From Hypsibius dujardini (Eukaryota > Tardigrada > Eutardigrada > Parachela > Hypsibiidae), in assembly GCA_001579985.1 (NCBI GenBank), contig LRSR01008967.1, forward strand, positions 62,001-126,000: a stretch of 64,000 bases of DNA. The letters run 5' to 3'. A model generated the notes under the pieces. The model was not told where the DNA came from, made no database searches, and saw nothing but the letters and a program-made list of their open reading frames with translations. Both the position numbers and the translations under genes were made by a program. Positions within the stretch are counted from its first letter, which is position 1, and each line of letters starts with the position of its first letter. This document shows, one piece after another, positions 1 through 13,800 of the stretch.

Positions 1-3000
1 AATAATTAAAAACACGTTCGGACCTAATTCGGTGATCATGGGAACGTTGGAGCCAAAGACTGATCCCTTGCGTTGGAGTGTTACCAAACGACCGTCGGGT
101 GCTCCTCCTCCACCGGCATTGTCGACAGCTGATGAAGATGAAAGAGTGACATTGTAGCCTACATTGTCGAAACACAGAACAAATCCATCTACAGGCAAGA
201 ACGCCACAGAGCCATACGATTACCGGATAACTGATGGTTAGTAAGGATGCCTGTCAAGGGGACAAAAGCAAAGCAGCGGAATGAGCAATCAACATGCAGG
301 CAGGTAGGTATGCAAAAGGGTTATATGTCTCATGCTAACAAACAATAAATGCATACCTATTGTCTCCTCAAATTTCATTGCCTATTAGGAAAGCAGACAA
401 GACCAATTTGAAACATTTCCTCTCTACTACGTTGCTTCGCGGCATATATTACTTTAATATTTAAAGAGGCAAGAATGGCTTCCTTATCAGCCAGAGAAGT
501 GTCTTCGTTGTTTGGAATCTTGGCGGAAAGGATGGCGCACATGTCGCAGAGATTGACGTTGACAGCCCTTAAGTCCGCCCGGCTGAGTGGGGAACCCTGC
601 CGATTGGAGAAGCAACCGATCACAATCGATAAACCCTCTTGACAGTGGTTCTTTTCATATTTAGCTTACGTTAATGATGGTGATCTTGGGCAAATTTTGT
701 AAGCTTCGCCATTCCCTCCGCATGTATTCGACATTACCAACAATGACGACATGTTTGAGCTCATGGTAATGAAAATTGCTGGCACGCAGCGGCATCACCA
801 AATTTCGAAGCCCGACAAGAGGAGATTCCGCATCCGCAAACAGGCAAACGACAACGTGACCATGGAGGACGTTAATGGCGGCTTGATGTCGGTCCTTTAA
901 ACAATAATAACAATTAATTGCAGCTGCTGTTTCCAGCTAATCAACCTTACCATGACTACGTCTTCAATTGGTCGAGCCGGACACCAATGAAACATACCTA
1001 AAAAAGGGGTCAATCTATAAATTGCAAAACTTTACCCAAGAAAATTTCCTTACCAGTTGAATCATAACGAATGTGGTTGAAAGGGTCCTGATTGTCATTG
1101 TCAATGGAATAAGTGTCTGATGCACCTTCGCCAAATTCGTCGTCTTCATTATACGAGGTCGTGGGAGAGACCATCGATTTTGTAGGTGCAAAGTGGGTTC
1201 GCCTTTGACGCCTGACCAGAGAAACCCTTTTGATCGCAACAAAATAACCTTACAATGAACACTTTAAAGAAGAAATAGGTACTGTAAATAATTATCCTAC
1301 GCTCAAACTTCGTTTCGAAATACAGTGTAGTAATAAAATAAAATGAATATAGTCTTTATAACAGAAAGGAGCATCACTTACGTTGACATTTTTCGGCCAT
1401 TCCCTAAGACTGATTGCTGACTCTGAGGTCTACGATTCATCAGACCAAAAACTTTATACCGGTATTATGATCAAAATGAATTTAAAACAACTGGAAACTT
1501 ACGTTCCGGGTGAGTAGGAGCTCTGTCGCCGAACAATGGCTTCCGGTTTGCGTTTAGCCTTGAGAAGAGCGACCGTGCTAAGGAGGGCGGGATTATGACC
1601 ACCTCCGCCACCGCTGTGGCCCCCTACCGCGAGGGTAGCGTTGTTGGCTGGTTTGAGCGCTGTGGGAGAGGAAGAACGACTGACGGGGTCTGAAACAAGA
1701 AGGCCGCTCGTTTCCTCCATCAGAGCTGGAAAAACAAGAACAACACATGCGGTTCAACAAATTATTATTGCTACACACGAAAAAAGCTTCCAGCCAACAC
1801 ATGCAGCAGGAACCAGGTTAATAGAACAAAAGACAAAACAAGGAGAAATTGTACATAATCATTCAAGTCTGTGCAGAAAAAGATGGTGCCAGTGAGGTAC
1901 TGCTTTGATCGTTCAGCAGGATTGGGTCGGATTAAGAGAAAGAGATGACAGACCGTTGTTCCAGGCAAAAACATAGCGGCCACAGCCAAACAGACAATCA
2001 GTCAGTTAGTCATTAAGAAAATGCAAAACAACCCAAAATGGCAGAAGGGAGGAAGGAGGGGATTGAGCGGGTTATGGGTTAGATAAGGAGAACCATACTT
2101 GCGCGCTGCAGAATCTGGACGGTTCTGACGCCTCGACGAAAAAGGGCCACTATAGGGAAGGAAGGATGATTTAAACGAGTTAGCAGGTAATATTAGTTGA
2201 AGGGTGCCAAGCAAAGGTACAATAAACAATTATTTAGGAGAGTCCGTTCTGTGGAGGAATTGAGTCGAGCATCAAGGGAAAGAAGGAGGATGGACTTTGC
2301 AGTTGATCTTACAATTTCGACACTTGCACTTCTTGATCAGCGATTCGTCCCGAATGTCTTCATGACAGTGCTTGCAGTAGAATAATGCTCTAAGAAGAAG
2401 ACATTTCACCAACTGATTTCCCTCCCTCATCCTTACCACTGCAACAAAAGTGCCCACACCGTTTTGCTTCGTCGGCTGATTGCGCCACAAAAAAGCCTTG
2501 CGTTTTCTCCTTGATTATGATTTGCGTGTTGGGATTGATGGCGATGGTAAGATCATTTCCGTCATCACTCTTAACGTCCACAGCCAACAGCAGCAGTTTC
2601 AGCTTGATGAAGCAAATTCTGTACAAACACAAACACATGACAAGTGATGTGACGTAACCGAGACGGCACTACTAGTACAGCACACATACTCGGCTGCTTC
2701 CGGAAAGGTCATTCCGACAAAGGAGTTGCTGAGTGTTTCCGTGTACATCTCCATACCTGAACAAAAAAATGCTAATCAATACCTTCAAAGGCACTGTCAT
2801 CTTCCCTTCTTTTCTATTGCTTCCTCTCTGACCGGTTCCTCGGAGGTAATCATTTTGCCATTGCGCCATCTCCGAAGACTACAAACAGGAAAAAGCCTTT
2901 TTAATTAAACATATTTTCTTCATCCTCCCCCTCACTTACCGATTTAAAGGACCTCATTGCAAAGAGATTAGCCATTAAGGTAGAGAATCCCGGCGCCAGA

Positions 3001-6000
3001 CAACTCTGAGCAATGAAGCCGAGCTTCAATTCCGCCAAACAGATGACATCGTCCCCTCGCTTCCAGTTCCAACTTGGAATATTCAGAAGATACGCCTTTA
3101 AAGAGTCAACGGAAAAATGATGATTCTTCCAGGAAACAGCGAAGAATGCTAATTAAGATACCTTATTGTGATATTGCATCAGTTGAATAATAACGCGAAT
3201 CTAGAAAGAAGAAAATAATCCCGTAGGAGAAGCCGCAGCAGTTATCAGTCTACCACACATTCTTATTACATCGTCATTGTAGTTCTTGATGGATATGACG
3301 CGCATAATATTGGCTGAAAGTGAAAAATAATAAGCAGTTAAATGGTAGGCGGAATATGAGCAATTGTTTCTACTTGCAGCAATTTTGTTTCTCCTTCCTT
3401 TTTTCAGGAGTTGCTATTTCATGTAACTTTTTTGTATCTTTCGTGCTTACCCGCGTCCTCCGCATCGGGATCGGCGCAGTATTTGTTGGCAATGACAAGA
3501 ACACAGTCGCAAACGTCCGTTTTGGCACGTATCAGGTCGTTGGTGTTCATTACGGAGCCTTGAAGAAACTTGACCTGTTTAAAAAATCACCCTCAAGCAC
3601 ATCACCCCGAGTCTTGTATTCGTTCATACCTACCGGTACCCTCTATTTAGTGTTATCTGAAAATTCTCTGAAGAAATTTACGTCTCTTTCGTTCGTCTAG
3701 TGACTCACAAGAAACAATAAAGTATTTGATTCTGATCAGTTTTTTGGTTAAGTGGTACATTCTGGTATGTGCGTTACTAAAGAGATTATTAAGGCTATTC
3801 TATACGGTACCGTTGTGAAGTGACGCTTGAACAGTCCCTCCAATTCCAAATCAGGCACTTTTCTGCAACCACGTAGAGTAAATGCATGAATTGACAGCCT
3901 CAAAGGCATATACTGTAGTGTGTCATCTGACCTATGCAGAAAGACCACTTCCACGTCCGTGTCCTCCCGATCCTCGTGGAGGAAATCCTTGAGAAAGTGA
4001 GAGACCGACTCAAACGTAATGTGTCCACAGACGACGATATGCCTGGGAAAGGAACAGATATCGATACAGATGCATTAAGATTGCATGGTAAGAATGAAGT
4101 AGACGTACTTTTTGCCGTGCTCCCGGTTATGCTCTCCCATGTACTTTGGCCGTGTGCCGATTAATTCAAATATTTCTGGAACGTAGCTAGCAAACATGGC
4201 CTGCAATAAAACAGGCACTCCTTCAAATCAGCCCACTCTTGTCATACTTACTATTGCCTTCAACTTACGAGGCCGCAGAGAATGAAGATAGAGTTGAGGA
4301 TCCGGCCAAAGAGTGTCTTACAAAAAATATCTCCATATCCCACCGTGGACATGGTGACGATGAGGAAATAAACACCTTCAACAAATTCTCAATGTACAAT
4401 ATATTTATATTAAAGTAAGAGATTCAATCAATCAGAAGGACTTACACTCCCAAAAGGTGAGATGCTGTGCATTAGCATAGTCATTCCATCCGTCTCCAGT
4501 ATTTTCACACTGAATAATGGAAGATAATATATACAAATAAATCCTTTGTTCCCCCTATGATGACGTACCAGGTGAATGACGCCTGATGCAGTGAGCCAAA
4601 GGCTGACGAATTGGGAAACCAACTGGGCCAACCGAATACTGGAACTAGTCTTGAGAATGCTCAAGTAGGTGAGAATGTCCGGGACGGTCATCAGACGTAC
4701 TGCACGCATGAACCGAAGACCTACCACAAAGCCCAGGCACTTTTAATGCAATCTCATATGTATAAGGAAGCGAGGGATGTCTTAGAAATTTCCTTACCGA
4801 TCCACGAGCGGTTGAGGTAGATGGAGAGGAAAGACGGTGGAATGGTGCAATAGTCAACGATGGAGTAAACGTCCAGGAGGAACCAAAACTTGTCGGGAGC
4901 CGCGACAAACTGTAAAAGGTCATTGGCAGCTACATCAGAGAAGAGAAGTAAATTGAGCGGGACAAGTGTTGAACGTCAGACGAATCACCCTGACAGTCTG
5001 ATGGACAGGACCTAATGTTACACTGGCGAGGCCTTGATCTAGTGTTACATCCTCCTCCCGACATTCACTCCGTAACTATCAAACGAACATAACCTACCCG
5101 GATGCAGAAATAGACCATGAAGAAGATGTTGCAGGCCAAGTCAATTTGCAGTGTCGTACTATCCACCCAATCCCGACACGTTTCCACATCGATCCCACTA
5201 TGCGAGTACGAAGATGGCACGTGAAGAATCATTATTCTTTGTTACAATAAGTAAATAAAGCCTATTACTTGGTAGCGTCCACAAAGTAAATGACCAAGGA
5301 GACGATGCTCAACAGGAAGACCAAAAGTACCTGCAATCATAAAATACAAGCAGGATTACGATTTATGACATCTTGGATACTTGAGACTTTAGATTAAAAT
5401 CCTCGGCATGATGATAAATTCAAAGTGAACTAGAGTAATTGTCTGAAAAAAACATGGTCTTTAGTAAATGTAACGGCACACATGTCACGCATACCTCAAA
5501 CGTCCATACATAACCACGGTTGAGGGCTATTTCGGGAGAACCGTGGTTAATTTTAAAAATAGCTCGCTTTAGCAGTAAAATATCATTTGGCTTCGATGAG
5601 AGAGAGAGAATTGCTGCTGTGGCGACGTTTAGTCGTGTGATTTCGCTACACGCACTGTATGTATATTTCCTTTCTAAAATGCACCAACAGGCAAGCAACA
5701 AAAGCAACAGCCCTGAGCTCCACGCTCCATGACTCCATCCTAACCGAATCATCGTTTCATGCATTACCTTGAGGAAAGGGCAATTCACTTACCAAAACAC
5801 GGCCTGTTGTGGTATGGCCTGTAATGAAATGCGTACGTAAAATGCAGATTCATTCCGTCTGTTGCTTGGACGGATGGTTTGACTATAGAATTCAAGTGTT
5901 AGAATTCTTCGTCTTACCAGTTATTAATTGTCCTGCCCAGTCCTAAACAAAACAAATACAACCGATGTATAGAACTGGTACATTTTTGACATAAGCACCT

Positions 6001-6488
6001 CTAGACAAGTTGTACAGTACCTTTGCCTCTGACGTCCAGCCAATATCTGTGGGTGCAGGTCCATTCTTCTGCGGACCTCCAGAAGGGCTGAGTGCTTTCT
6101 GACCGACCGGAGTGGTGGCGGCCTCCTTGCCAAGCGGGCTCTTGGGGGCATTTCCGCCGATTGATATTGATGGTGGTAGGCCAGCTTTGACCGGTGCAGC
6201 AGGAGGCTTCTTCTTGCCGCAGTGCATCACCTCCCAGAAATAATTGAGCACACGCCATCCCAGGACGAGCAGGAGACAGGCACAGCAGGTCAGGACGCTG
6301 GACAACAGAAAGTACCACCTAAACAAACGACGACCCGGTAGGTAGATAGTTGAGACACTCTCTGGCCTGAACGGAGAAAAGAAAAAGACTTACCAAACGC
6401 GACCACTTCCTTTGGTGACGCAGGAATAAGGATCGGATTTGAGCATTGTTGCCAGATCGTCCGCTGTGTCGGCCTTATTCTTGGACAT
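1..6488 (-). CDS. slo: Slowpoke, BK calcium-activated potassium channel (3' end outside window)
   Basis: Large-conductance potassium channel of the plasma membrane, opened by voltage and calcium. The chosen ATG at 6488 begins [19 protein letters not shown]. The S0 segment follows after a short intron ([13 protein letters not shown], exon 6318-6021). The S4 sensor reads [17 protein letters not shown] (about 4727-4670) and the S4-S5 region keeps [14 protein letters not shown]. The selectivity filter TVGYGD is encoded at 4346-4329. RCK1 parts include [17 protein letters not shown] (3850-3800), [13 protein letters not shown] (about 3470) and [21 protein letters not shown] (about 2390-2310). RCK2 opens with GMFHWC (about 1000) and continues with [20 protein letters not shown] (about 590-530), ending at SNVPMITEL near base 40. 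The calcium bowl and C terminus lie beyond the left edge. Many short introns separate the exons. An S/G-rich linker exon at 1720-1505 sits between RCK1 and RCK2, where other animals splice alternatively. The family assignment is very secure; minor exon edges are approximate. Confidence 0.95.
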
Positions 6489-9243
6489 GGTTGGGCTTTT
6501 ATAGAAAGACTTGGCGACACTGGAAAGGAGAGGGTGTCTTATTGACGGCTGCCGGCTAAAAACCGTCCACCAAACCTCCTCTCATCCACGGACGGGACAG
6601 AAAGGAAAGGAAGGAAGATAAAAGAAACGGTCCAATTTGGTATTTGGTCGGGCAAATGTACACAAGGCCGCGAGGGATTCCCAAGCAAGACAGTGTCGGA
6701 TGTTGGCTGTTGCTGTTGGTCTTTGACGCCGAACCGAGAATGATGTTGGCTGCTTGTGGAATCGGAATGACAGCGACTAAACGGGTTGATAAACGGTGCC
6801 CTCAAATGGGTACTCTTGCTCCTTGCAAATGTAATCTTCAGACCAGAATTCGATCCTTCTCAGTTGAGATTACGTTTCCGCTTTCCACGTCTCCGTCTTC
6901 CCCTCTTTCATCTTCATGGCAAGTCAATAACTTTCAATGCTGCAAGGGGATCATCTCATCATTTGCCGTTGCGGGATCCGGACGGAGGGTGACGGAATGA
7001 TCCCATCTAACAGAATATCCCGCTCTTCTTCATGAGTATCGGGAGAATATATATGGAATCGACAGGCTGCGGAGCGTGTTCGCTGAAATATCAAAAGATC
7101 TCATGAGTCACCATCCACCGGACATGCTCTTTTATTATATCAGGAAATTCTGGTTTGTTTGATCCGCTCGTACTTTATGTGAATACTTTTGACAGACAAA
7201 AGCACATTAGAAGCTGCAAAAAATGAGGCTCGACTGTAAACTCTTAGGTCACTGCTGAATCGATAATATGGTAGACTCTTGGGGTGCGGCAGTTTTTACT
7301 CATGGCGTCTATCTAATGGACGGAAGAGCTTTAGTGGAGGTTCTTGAAATTGGAGCTAGAGTGCATGTGCGATGTGTGTGTGTATGCGATGTGTGCATGT
7401 ACAGTATAAATGTCTGCCGTTGTAAATGAGCTCCTAGCAAACGCACTCGTAATGAGCCGAGTGAATTGAACGAGTGAGAAAGGGGAAGGACGGAAGAGAT
7501 GCAGGAAGGAAGGCAGCACTCCCCACCAATGGATCCAACTCTCTCGCTCAAGCTCCACGGACGATGTTGTCCGCTGAATCGATATTGTCCCATTATATTA
7601 TACCGTGCATGCATGTGTTGTGTGCGTCGCACCCAAACTGTTTGACTAAACAAGGAAACCCTGATTTGCAGGCCGACCGACATTCCTCTACTCTCCGTCT
7701 CCTCTCTAATGGTTCCCTTGACTAAACCGTTTTCATTAAACAAAGACAGATGCACACATTGGCCTTTTTTGTTGTTGTTAGAGCGAAGCGGCCTTGCTGG
7801 GATGAATGACGGGGAACATAGACTGCAAGTACTACAGCTGCTTTGGTCGTGTGAACCTCTTTTTGTTTTGTTATCGATAACAAGGAGAAAATAGGCTGCT
7901 CTTCTACTTCCGGTATTTGAGCCTTCCGCTTCATTACACCTTAACTAAACGTCGCTCGTAGTACAGTCAAATCTTTTAGCAGGACGCTAAATAAAATCCG
8001 AGCCGCGAAGCAAGGAACATACCTGTAACACTACTGCAACTGCAGGAAAAACAGAATCACTCACTGCCCCAACGGGAACGCATATCCAGGTCCTTGCGTA
8101 ATAGTGTAGCTTACACTTTCTGCAATTCAGCGAACCACAAGCAAATCGAAGGCGATGCGGCAGACTCGGCTATTCATTCATCTAGGCAAAAATAGCTCGT
8201 GAGAGATGCACAACACAACCTCCAAGAGAAAGGTCCGCGACCAAGGTATAAAAATGAGTGAGCAATTCGGGTGTATGACATACTGCGCTACTTATTCCCA
8301 TCCGGCTCAAACACATATGCACAAAATCCGACTCAGCAAAGGAGAAAGTGACGGTCGATGGGATCATCATAAAATATATTTCCAACGGAAGGGAATAGAA
8401 CATGACTAACAGGGCGCAGGGGGAGAGGGATGCGATCGTTAAATGTTTTCCATCCATCCCTCCTCTTTCCCTTGATCGGAGCAAGCGAGCGATGCAAGCG
8501 CTCACGACGGGAACCTGAGGAGGCAGAAGAGTAGCGAGTGAGTAGAGTGCACGGCCTGGGTCGCTGGGTTTTTTTTTACTGACACTGGTTAATTTAGCTG
8601 TCCTCAGTTGCCAAACGCTAGTGCGCCGCCTTTGAGAGTTGCAGTTATTGTTTTAAAAATAAATTCTCACAACTCGATTAGTGTGCGTGTGTCCACCCTC
8701 CTCTCCCTCTCTAGCTCGACTCGCCTGCATATTAAAATGGAAAGTCGATCCCTCAGCTTGCTTCAACAACACGATTCAAAAACACTCGTTAAAGAATGTT
8801 TGTCTTTTAGCGCCTCGTTAACTGCGTGTATGGAACGGGGGGAGGGTATGATTTACAAAACAAGTGTCGCCATCTTCAGCAAAGGTGCAGGCTGACAGGC
8901 ACAAAACACAAGAAAAGCATTCTTCTTTCTACTGCAAGCTAAATAATCAAGCATGACAGATATTGCCCTCTCCAATGGCTTCGCAATACAGGAAAGAAAG
9001 AAAGGAAACGTCAAGATTCTATTGGGCAGTGACAATAAGTAATGTCGGTTGATAAATACTTGTCTTGCCTTTCCATCCCAAGCCAAAATGGAACATTTTC
9101 CTCCGTGAGTGGACTGTCCCATTCTAACGAGAACAATGCTCCATTCAGTTTAGGTCTTGATTGATTGAATTGCATGTCTAGTACTAGTGATTATTGGCAA
9201 CTACTACAGTAGTACGTGCCTCCTTGAGCTTACCAGGCGAGTT
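6489..9243. other. Intergenic: upstream of slo, downstream of the HP1-like gene
   Basis: No supported coding exon seen. This 2.75 kb should hold the slo promoter and 5' leader exons, which cannot be placed by eye. A short TG/GC-rich microsatellite-like stretch (gtgtgtgtgtatgcgatgtg and relatives) lies at about 7361-7405. Open frames here are short, lack recognisable domains and overlap on both strands. Confidence 0.5.
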
Positions 9244-10868
9244 TCAAAGAAGAGCGGGAATATGTGCCAGGTAATCAGCGACAAACGTTGGGATTTCCTT
9301 AATACACACTTCATAGGACACATACTCGCTGGGTGTCTCGCCCGCATAATTAACCAAAAAATCACAATCTTCCAGAGACCGGATGATGAGCTCCTGAAAC
9401 AAAAGGCAAAACACATTTACTTAAACTACTCTACCACTGTAATGACAGCGCTAAATCTTACTTTTGGTTTGTGCGCCAAAATGCCTACAATGTGAAAATG
9501 CTTCTCCACTCCGCTCGTTCCAATCGCGGCTACGGTGAACGTTGTCTGGGAACGATGACGAGGAGCAGCACGAGTTTCTTCCTAGGATTCGAGACAATCT
9601 AGTTAAAATGACACCAGCTACTGCTTACATGGACAACATACAAAAAGGGTCTTCTGCTGAGGGATAGCGGAAACGGTTGACCGCGAGGTGGACGGTTCCG
9701 AACCGAGAGATTTCATTCGGGCAGCCTGAAAACACAGCGCTGAAATAATCCAATGTGCACGTGTATGAAAAGTGTTATTACTTTGGGACGAATCTGAACT
9801 GTTGACGTGGAAGGCAACCGGAGTTCCGGGGAGGGGGAACGATCTTCCGTCAGAACCGCCCTCAGGAGCGAACCACTGGGGCGAAAGTTGACGACTTGCT
9901 TGCCATTTGTGATGGCAGATGGCGGTGCAACCTTACTGTGATTCCTCGTCTTCTTCGCCCTAGTCTTTGTCTCCTCCAGCGCCTTTTCAAAGTCCCGAAC
10001 CAAGTCCTTACAGCTACCTAAAGCGACGTATACTGCAACTATTATTAAAATCTCTTGGGATGTGTACTAGTATGTAAACGTACCCAAGTCAGCAGCAGGC
10101 TCCCAAGTTTCCTCATCATAGCCAAGCCATTTAATCAGATACCTTGCTGTGGGTCCCTGTCCTATCTTATCCAGAATGCATTCAACCTGAAGCAAGGAAG
10201 ACATAACATAAATCCTCAAAGAGGAGAACGTGGCATCTGCTGTGTACCTCGTACACCGGTTCGGCTACTTCTTCTAGGATATGGTCTTTCTGTTGCTGGG
10301 TTTTGCTTTTGACCCTTGGTACTGGGCATTTACTAGTCCTAGTTGCAGCCGTCTCCGGAAATGGGCTGTCTTCATCTGTAATTCGAGTGATGACTCCAGG
10401 TTCAGGCTCAGGATGAGAACGAAGAAAATGTTTCGGGCTTGGTGAGAGTCTGCGGTGCTTGCAAATGGCCGGTGGAAGAAATGGGGCGTCTTTTGAGCCA
10501 CCAGCAGCACCAGCACCAGCACAGCGGGGCGACTTCTTTCCGAAATGGGAAGGAGCATGAGTGGAAACTCCACTCAACGAAATATTGTCTGCAGAGCAAC
10601 ACAGAGGGAGTGAGACCATGTGTCAACTTTTGCTAGTACTACTATAGTATGATAAACCTTGATCGAGCTCGTGATCTCTGTCCTTCACGGTGGAGAATTG
10701 TCGTGCGAATTTCCTCTTGGCGTTTGGAATTGGAGACATCGATAATTCTGTCGGTGGAGAATGAACAAATTTCTGGGGTTGACATGGTTCTTCCTCCGAG
10801 CTGTCACTATCGCTTACTCGCGAGAAACGCGACTTTTTCTTTGGCTGAGGAGTACCCGTACCCGGCAT
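9244..10868 (-). CDS. HP1-like chromodomain and chromoshadow-domain protein
   Basis: Predicted heterochromatin protein that would bind methylated histone H3 and dimerise in the nucleus. Seven exons: 10868-10658, 10588-10248, 10186-10084, 10017-9782, 9725-9642, 9581-9462 and 9393-9244. They sum to 1245 bases, 414 residues, with no frame break. Start chosen at MPGTGTPQPKKKSRF, just after an acceptor-like site. Residues 1-180 are a basic, Ser/Pro-rich extension with SDSDSSEEE. The chromodomain (about 181-235) reads YEVECILDKIGQGPTARYL then IKWLGYDEETWEPAADL. The three cage aromatics are present: Y of YEVE, W and Y of KWLGY. A Ser-rich hinge follows. The last 50 residues (FLVNYAGETPSEYVSYEV to the end) align by pattern with a chromoshadow domain, ending almost at its last helix with no tail. 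At 414 residues it is about twice the length of ordinary HP1, so it is a divergent paralogue or a lineage-specific chromobox protein. The shadow-domain call is less certain than the chromodomain. Confidence 0.85.
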
Positions 10869-13800
10869 CGCTTGCAAGATCTGAAAGGGAATTAAACCAA
10901 CCAATGTAACGGATATGATGACGTCACCGCCACTTTATGGGAATGGGCCATCTGTCTCACTACCTTATTATTACGCTTATGTCCAGAGTTCGAGTGATTG
11001 ATTGTTCATGGAAAATGCCACTGCCCGTTTCAAGCGACAACATACAACCCTTGGGATTTATTCGTGACTATTTTAACTCACAGGCAAATTAAACGGCAAC
11101 AATTCACTGTCCATTGCTTAGTAACACTGTCAACAAACTATTGATTGATTCATGAATTGATTGCCTTTTCTATAACAGAATACATGCAGTACGGAATTCC
11201 TACACTGTAGCTGTCCAATTTGAATCCAAAGCAAGAAAATGATAAGTCCAATAAATAAAATGTGTGACGAAAAGTAGGAGAGGAGGAAATGGCCAAAGGA
11301 AAGCAATGATCGAATTGGACTCAAAACCAAGCCAAATCAAATTCTCGCTGCTCGGCTCTAGTATGTTAGCAATTTTTAAGCAAAGCACGTTCGTAGCTAA
11401 ACCCCGTACAGCTCGATAAATGAGAGAATAATATTGCTAGGAAATTTCACAGCTCGAAATGTAAAATATATTTGGTGGTACTTGTATTAGTAAATATTAT
11501 ACACGAAAGCAAATTTGATTATTACAGAAATTAACTGACAGCAGACGGCAGACGCTCATGTGTACGCATGAGCGTGCAATCGCACATCCTGTTGTGCGTG
11601 CGTACCACGTTTCTACGTTTTCGTCAGCAACGACACCCAGTAGGGGTCGCTACCATCGAGGTCCGTCAGGCTTACTGTTAGTTAGAGTTCTCCGGCTAGT
11701 TTCACCTCGAATGTCATTTGATTTATGGGGTGGTAAACAAAATGCAGGTTCTCGATTTACAAGATTCAAGTGTGGAAGAGACAAATGTCTGACCTGGAGG
11801 CTTTGAAAATAGCAACAAGTCTTCCGACAGACCTTTCCACGAAAAAAGAAGAGTCTTTAATATCAAATCAAACTTGGTGTGGCTCACTCAAGTCGGTGTA
11901 ATAATAATACGTAGCGTACCGCCATGCTCTTGGAAGGTGATCAGTTTCAGCACACATCATTCTCCTTTGAGAATCAGAGAAGGTTTGATGGAATCTAATA
12001 TTTAGCACCGCATCGCTGCTTCCTTTAGCTTCTCTTTTCTAAACATCTCCGACCATGGCGACACATAACACATGCCATGATACTTTTCAAACGAAAAATA
12101 TTTGTCTCACTTCAAACACGAGACACACTGATATCTCTAGTATGGGGCAAAACTACAATAACTATACTTACTGAACTAACATTGACAAGTACTTTTGTCC
12201 AATCCAACGAGAGTCGTCGGGCCTCTACACTTGGTCCCTACAAGTTCTGGCTATTATATTGTTTCAAAATAGGCTTATGTTGATAAAAAGTTATTTTATA
12301 ATTATTTCAGTTGGGGACACAGCTACCAATCAATAACCTTCAAGTTTTTTATTGCTATTAGTATTTATTGATATCAAACAAATAATTCGGTACGAATATG
12401 TTCTAGAAATATTTTAACAGTTACTGGAAATTATAAAAGAGATAATTCCTGATCAAAAGTATAACAAATCGCATAGGTTGTACAGTATAGGCGAAAAAAG
12501 TTGATAAGCCAGCAGAGCATCGGACTGGGTACTCGGTGAGAAGTACGAGTAGAACTCGTATACGTAGTAAGTACGCAGAGCGTCAATCGACCTCGTCGTC
12601 GTCGGGTCTCACTCGGCTCTCGGTCTGTGTCAGTGATGTAATCGCGGACCAGCCTTCCAAAAAGGAAAACATACAGTAGAGTATTTACCATTTTCCCATT
12701 CGCCAATACCGACGGCAACGAACGTTGTGTTGTGTGTTGAGCCTCAGCCTCAGCAGTAATAGTAGTAATATATCCTTCCTCGTGGTCGTGCGCTGGCACG
12801 CGCTTGTTCTATACATTTCCTTCCTCGTCCAGCAGACTAGAGAAGACAACCCAGCGCAAGAAAACCTTTTTCTTCCTATGTTAGATAGAACAGTTGCTTT
12901 TGAAAGGAAGACAAAATCGTGCCCTGTAAAGTACACTACCTACTTACTACCTACCCTGCTGCTGTCGTGGGCGGTGGTTAGCCTAATTTTGTTATTGTTT
13001 CGAAAGTTGGAGCAGAGCTTGTTGCAGTTGAGGATACTGTTTGTGGACCGGCTTGGACTTCGGAATTACTAAAACCTTCATACTATACTTTAAGGTGTTT
13101 TTGGGGGAATTATTATGTTTGGAGGAAAAATCAATCGATCAATTTGCCTATCGTTTACAGCGGAAGTTGAATTGGAGGAAAGGATAGCTTTGCTCTTGGA
13201 TTAATCTGCAATCAATGGGATATGAGCCATAGCATTCCGCGGAATCTGACCGTACCTTTTCCGCCGCTGGTGACGTTGAAAAGTCTACTTGAAAGTCCCA
13301 GTAATTCCATCACATCTAACCGGCAGTATCGTAAGTTTGAGATACAAGTAGTTGAGAAACAATAGCTACAGCTTATCTGCCACAAATATTAATGCCTCAA
13401 AATATATATACAATCTTTCGTTATCGTTACCTTGAATCTACTTGATTGCGCAAAGTTAGTTTTAATTAAAATATTAGTAATATTATATTTCTTGTTAATA
13501 GCAATATATTATATTGCTGGCCGAGCTATTTTTCTTATCGCAACTTGCCTATTAAAGCCTTTTCAAGTCTCGGGCTGAGTTGAATTATTGTTTATGGTTA
13601 TATTTTTAACTGATTATGTTTTTCTCGAGGGAAAATTGAAAGATAAAAGGATAGTTTGCAAAATGTAAGAAACGTATGCAAGGTTTGATGGTTGGTAAAA
13701 CGTGCGGTCGGATCGGATGGGTGCACCGAACACCATGCCGTGCATGCTGAGAAAGTGGGTCGACGAACGAACTACTTCCCACCACAGACCGACAGATACA

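Noticed and set aside
3320-3700. 126-residue open frame on the plus strand
   Set aside because: It lies opposite slowpoke RCK1 exons, whose minus-strand translation ([13 protein letters not shown] and neighbours) explains the region.
12725-13072. 115-residue plus-strand frame with hydrophobic stretches
   Set aside because: Low-complexity Ser/Leu content, no recognisable family, and an overlapping frame of similar size on the other strand; could be leader sequence of Pdp1 at most.
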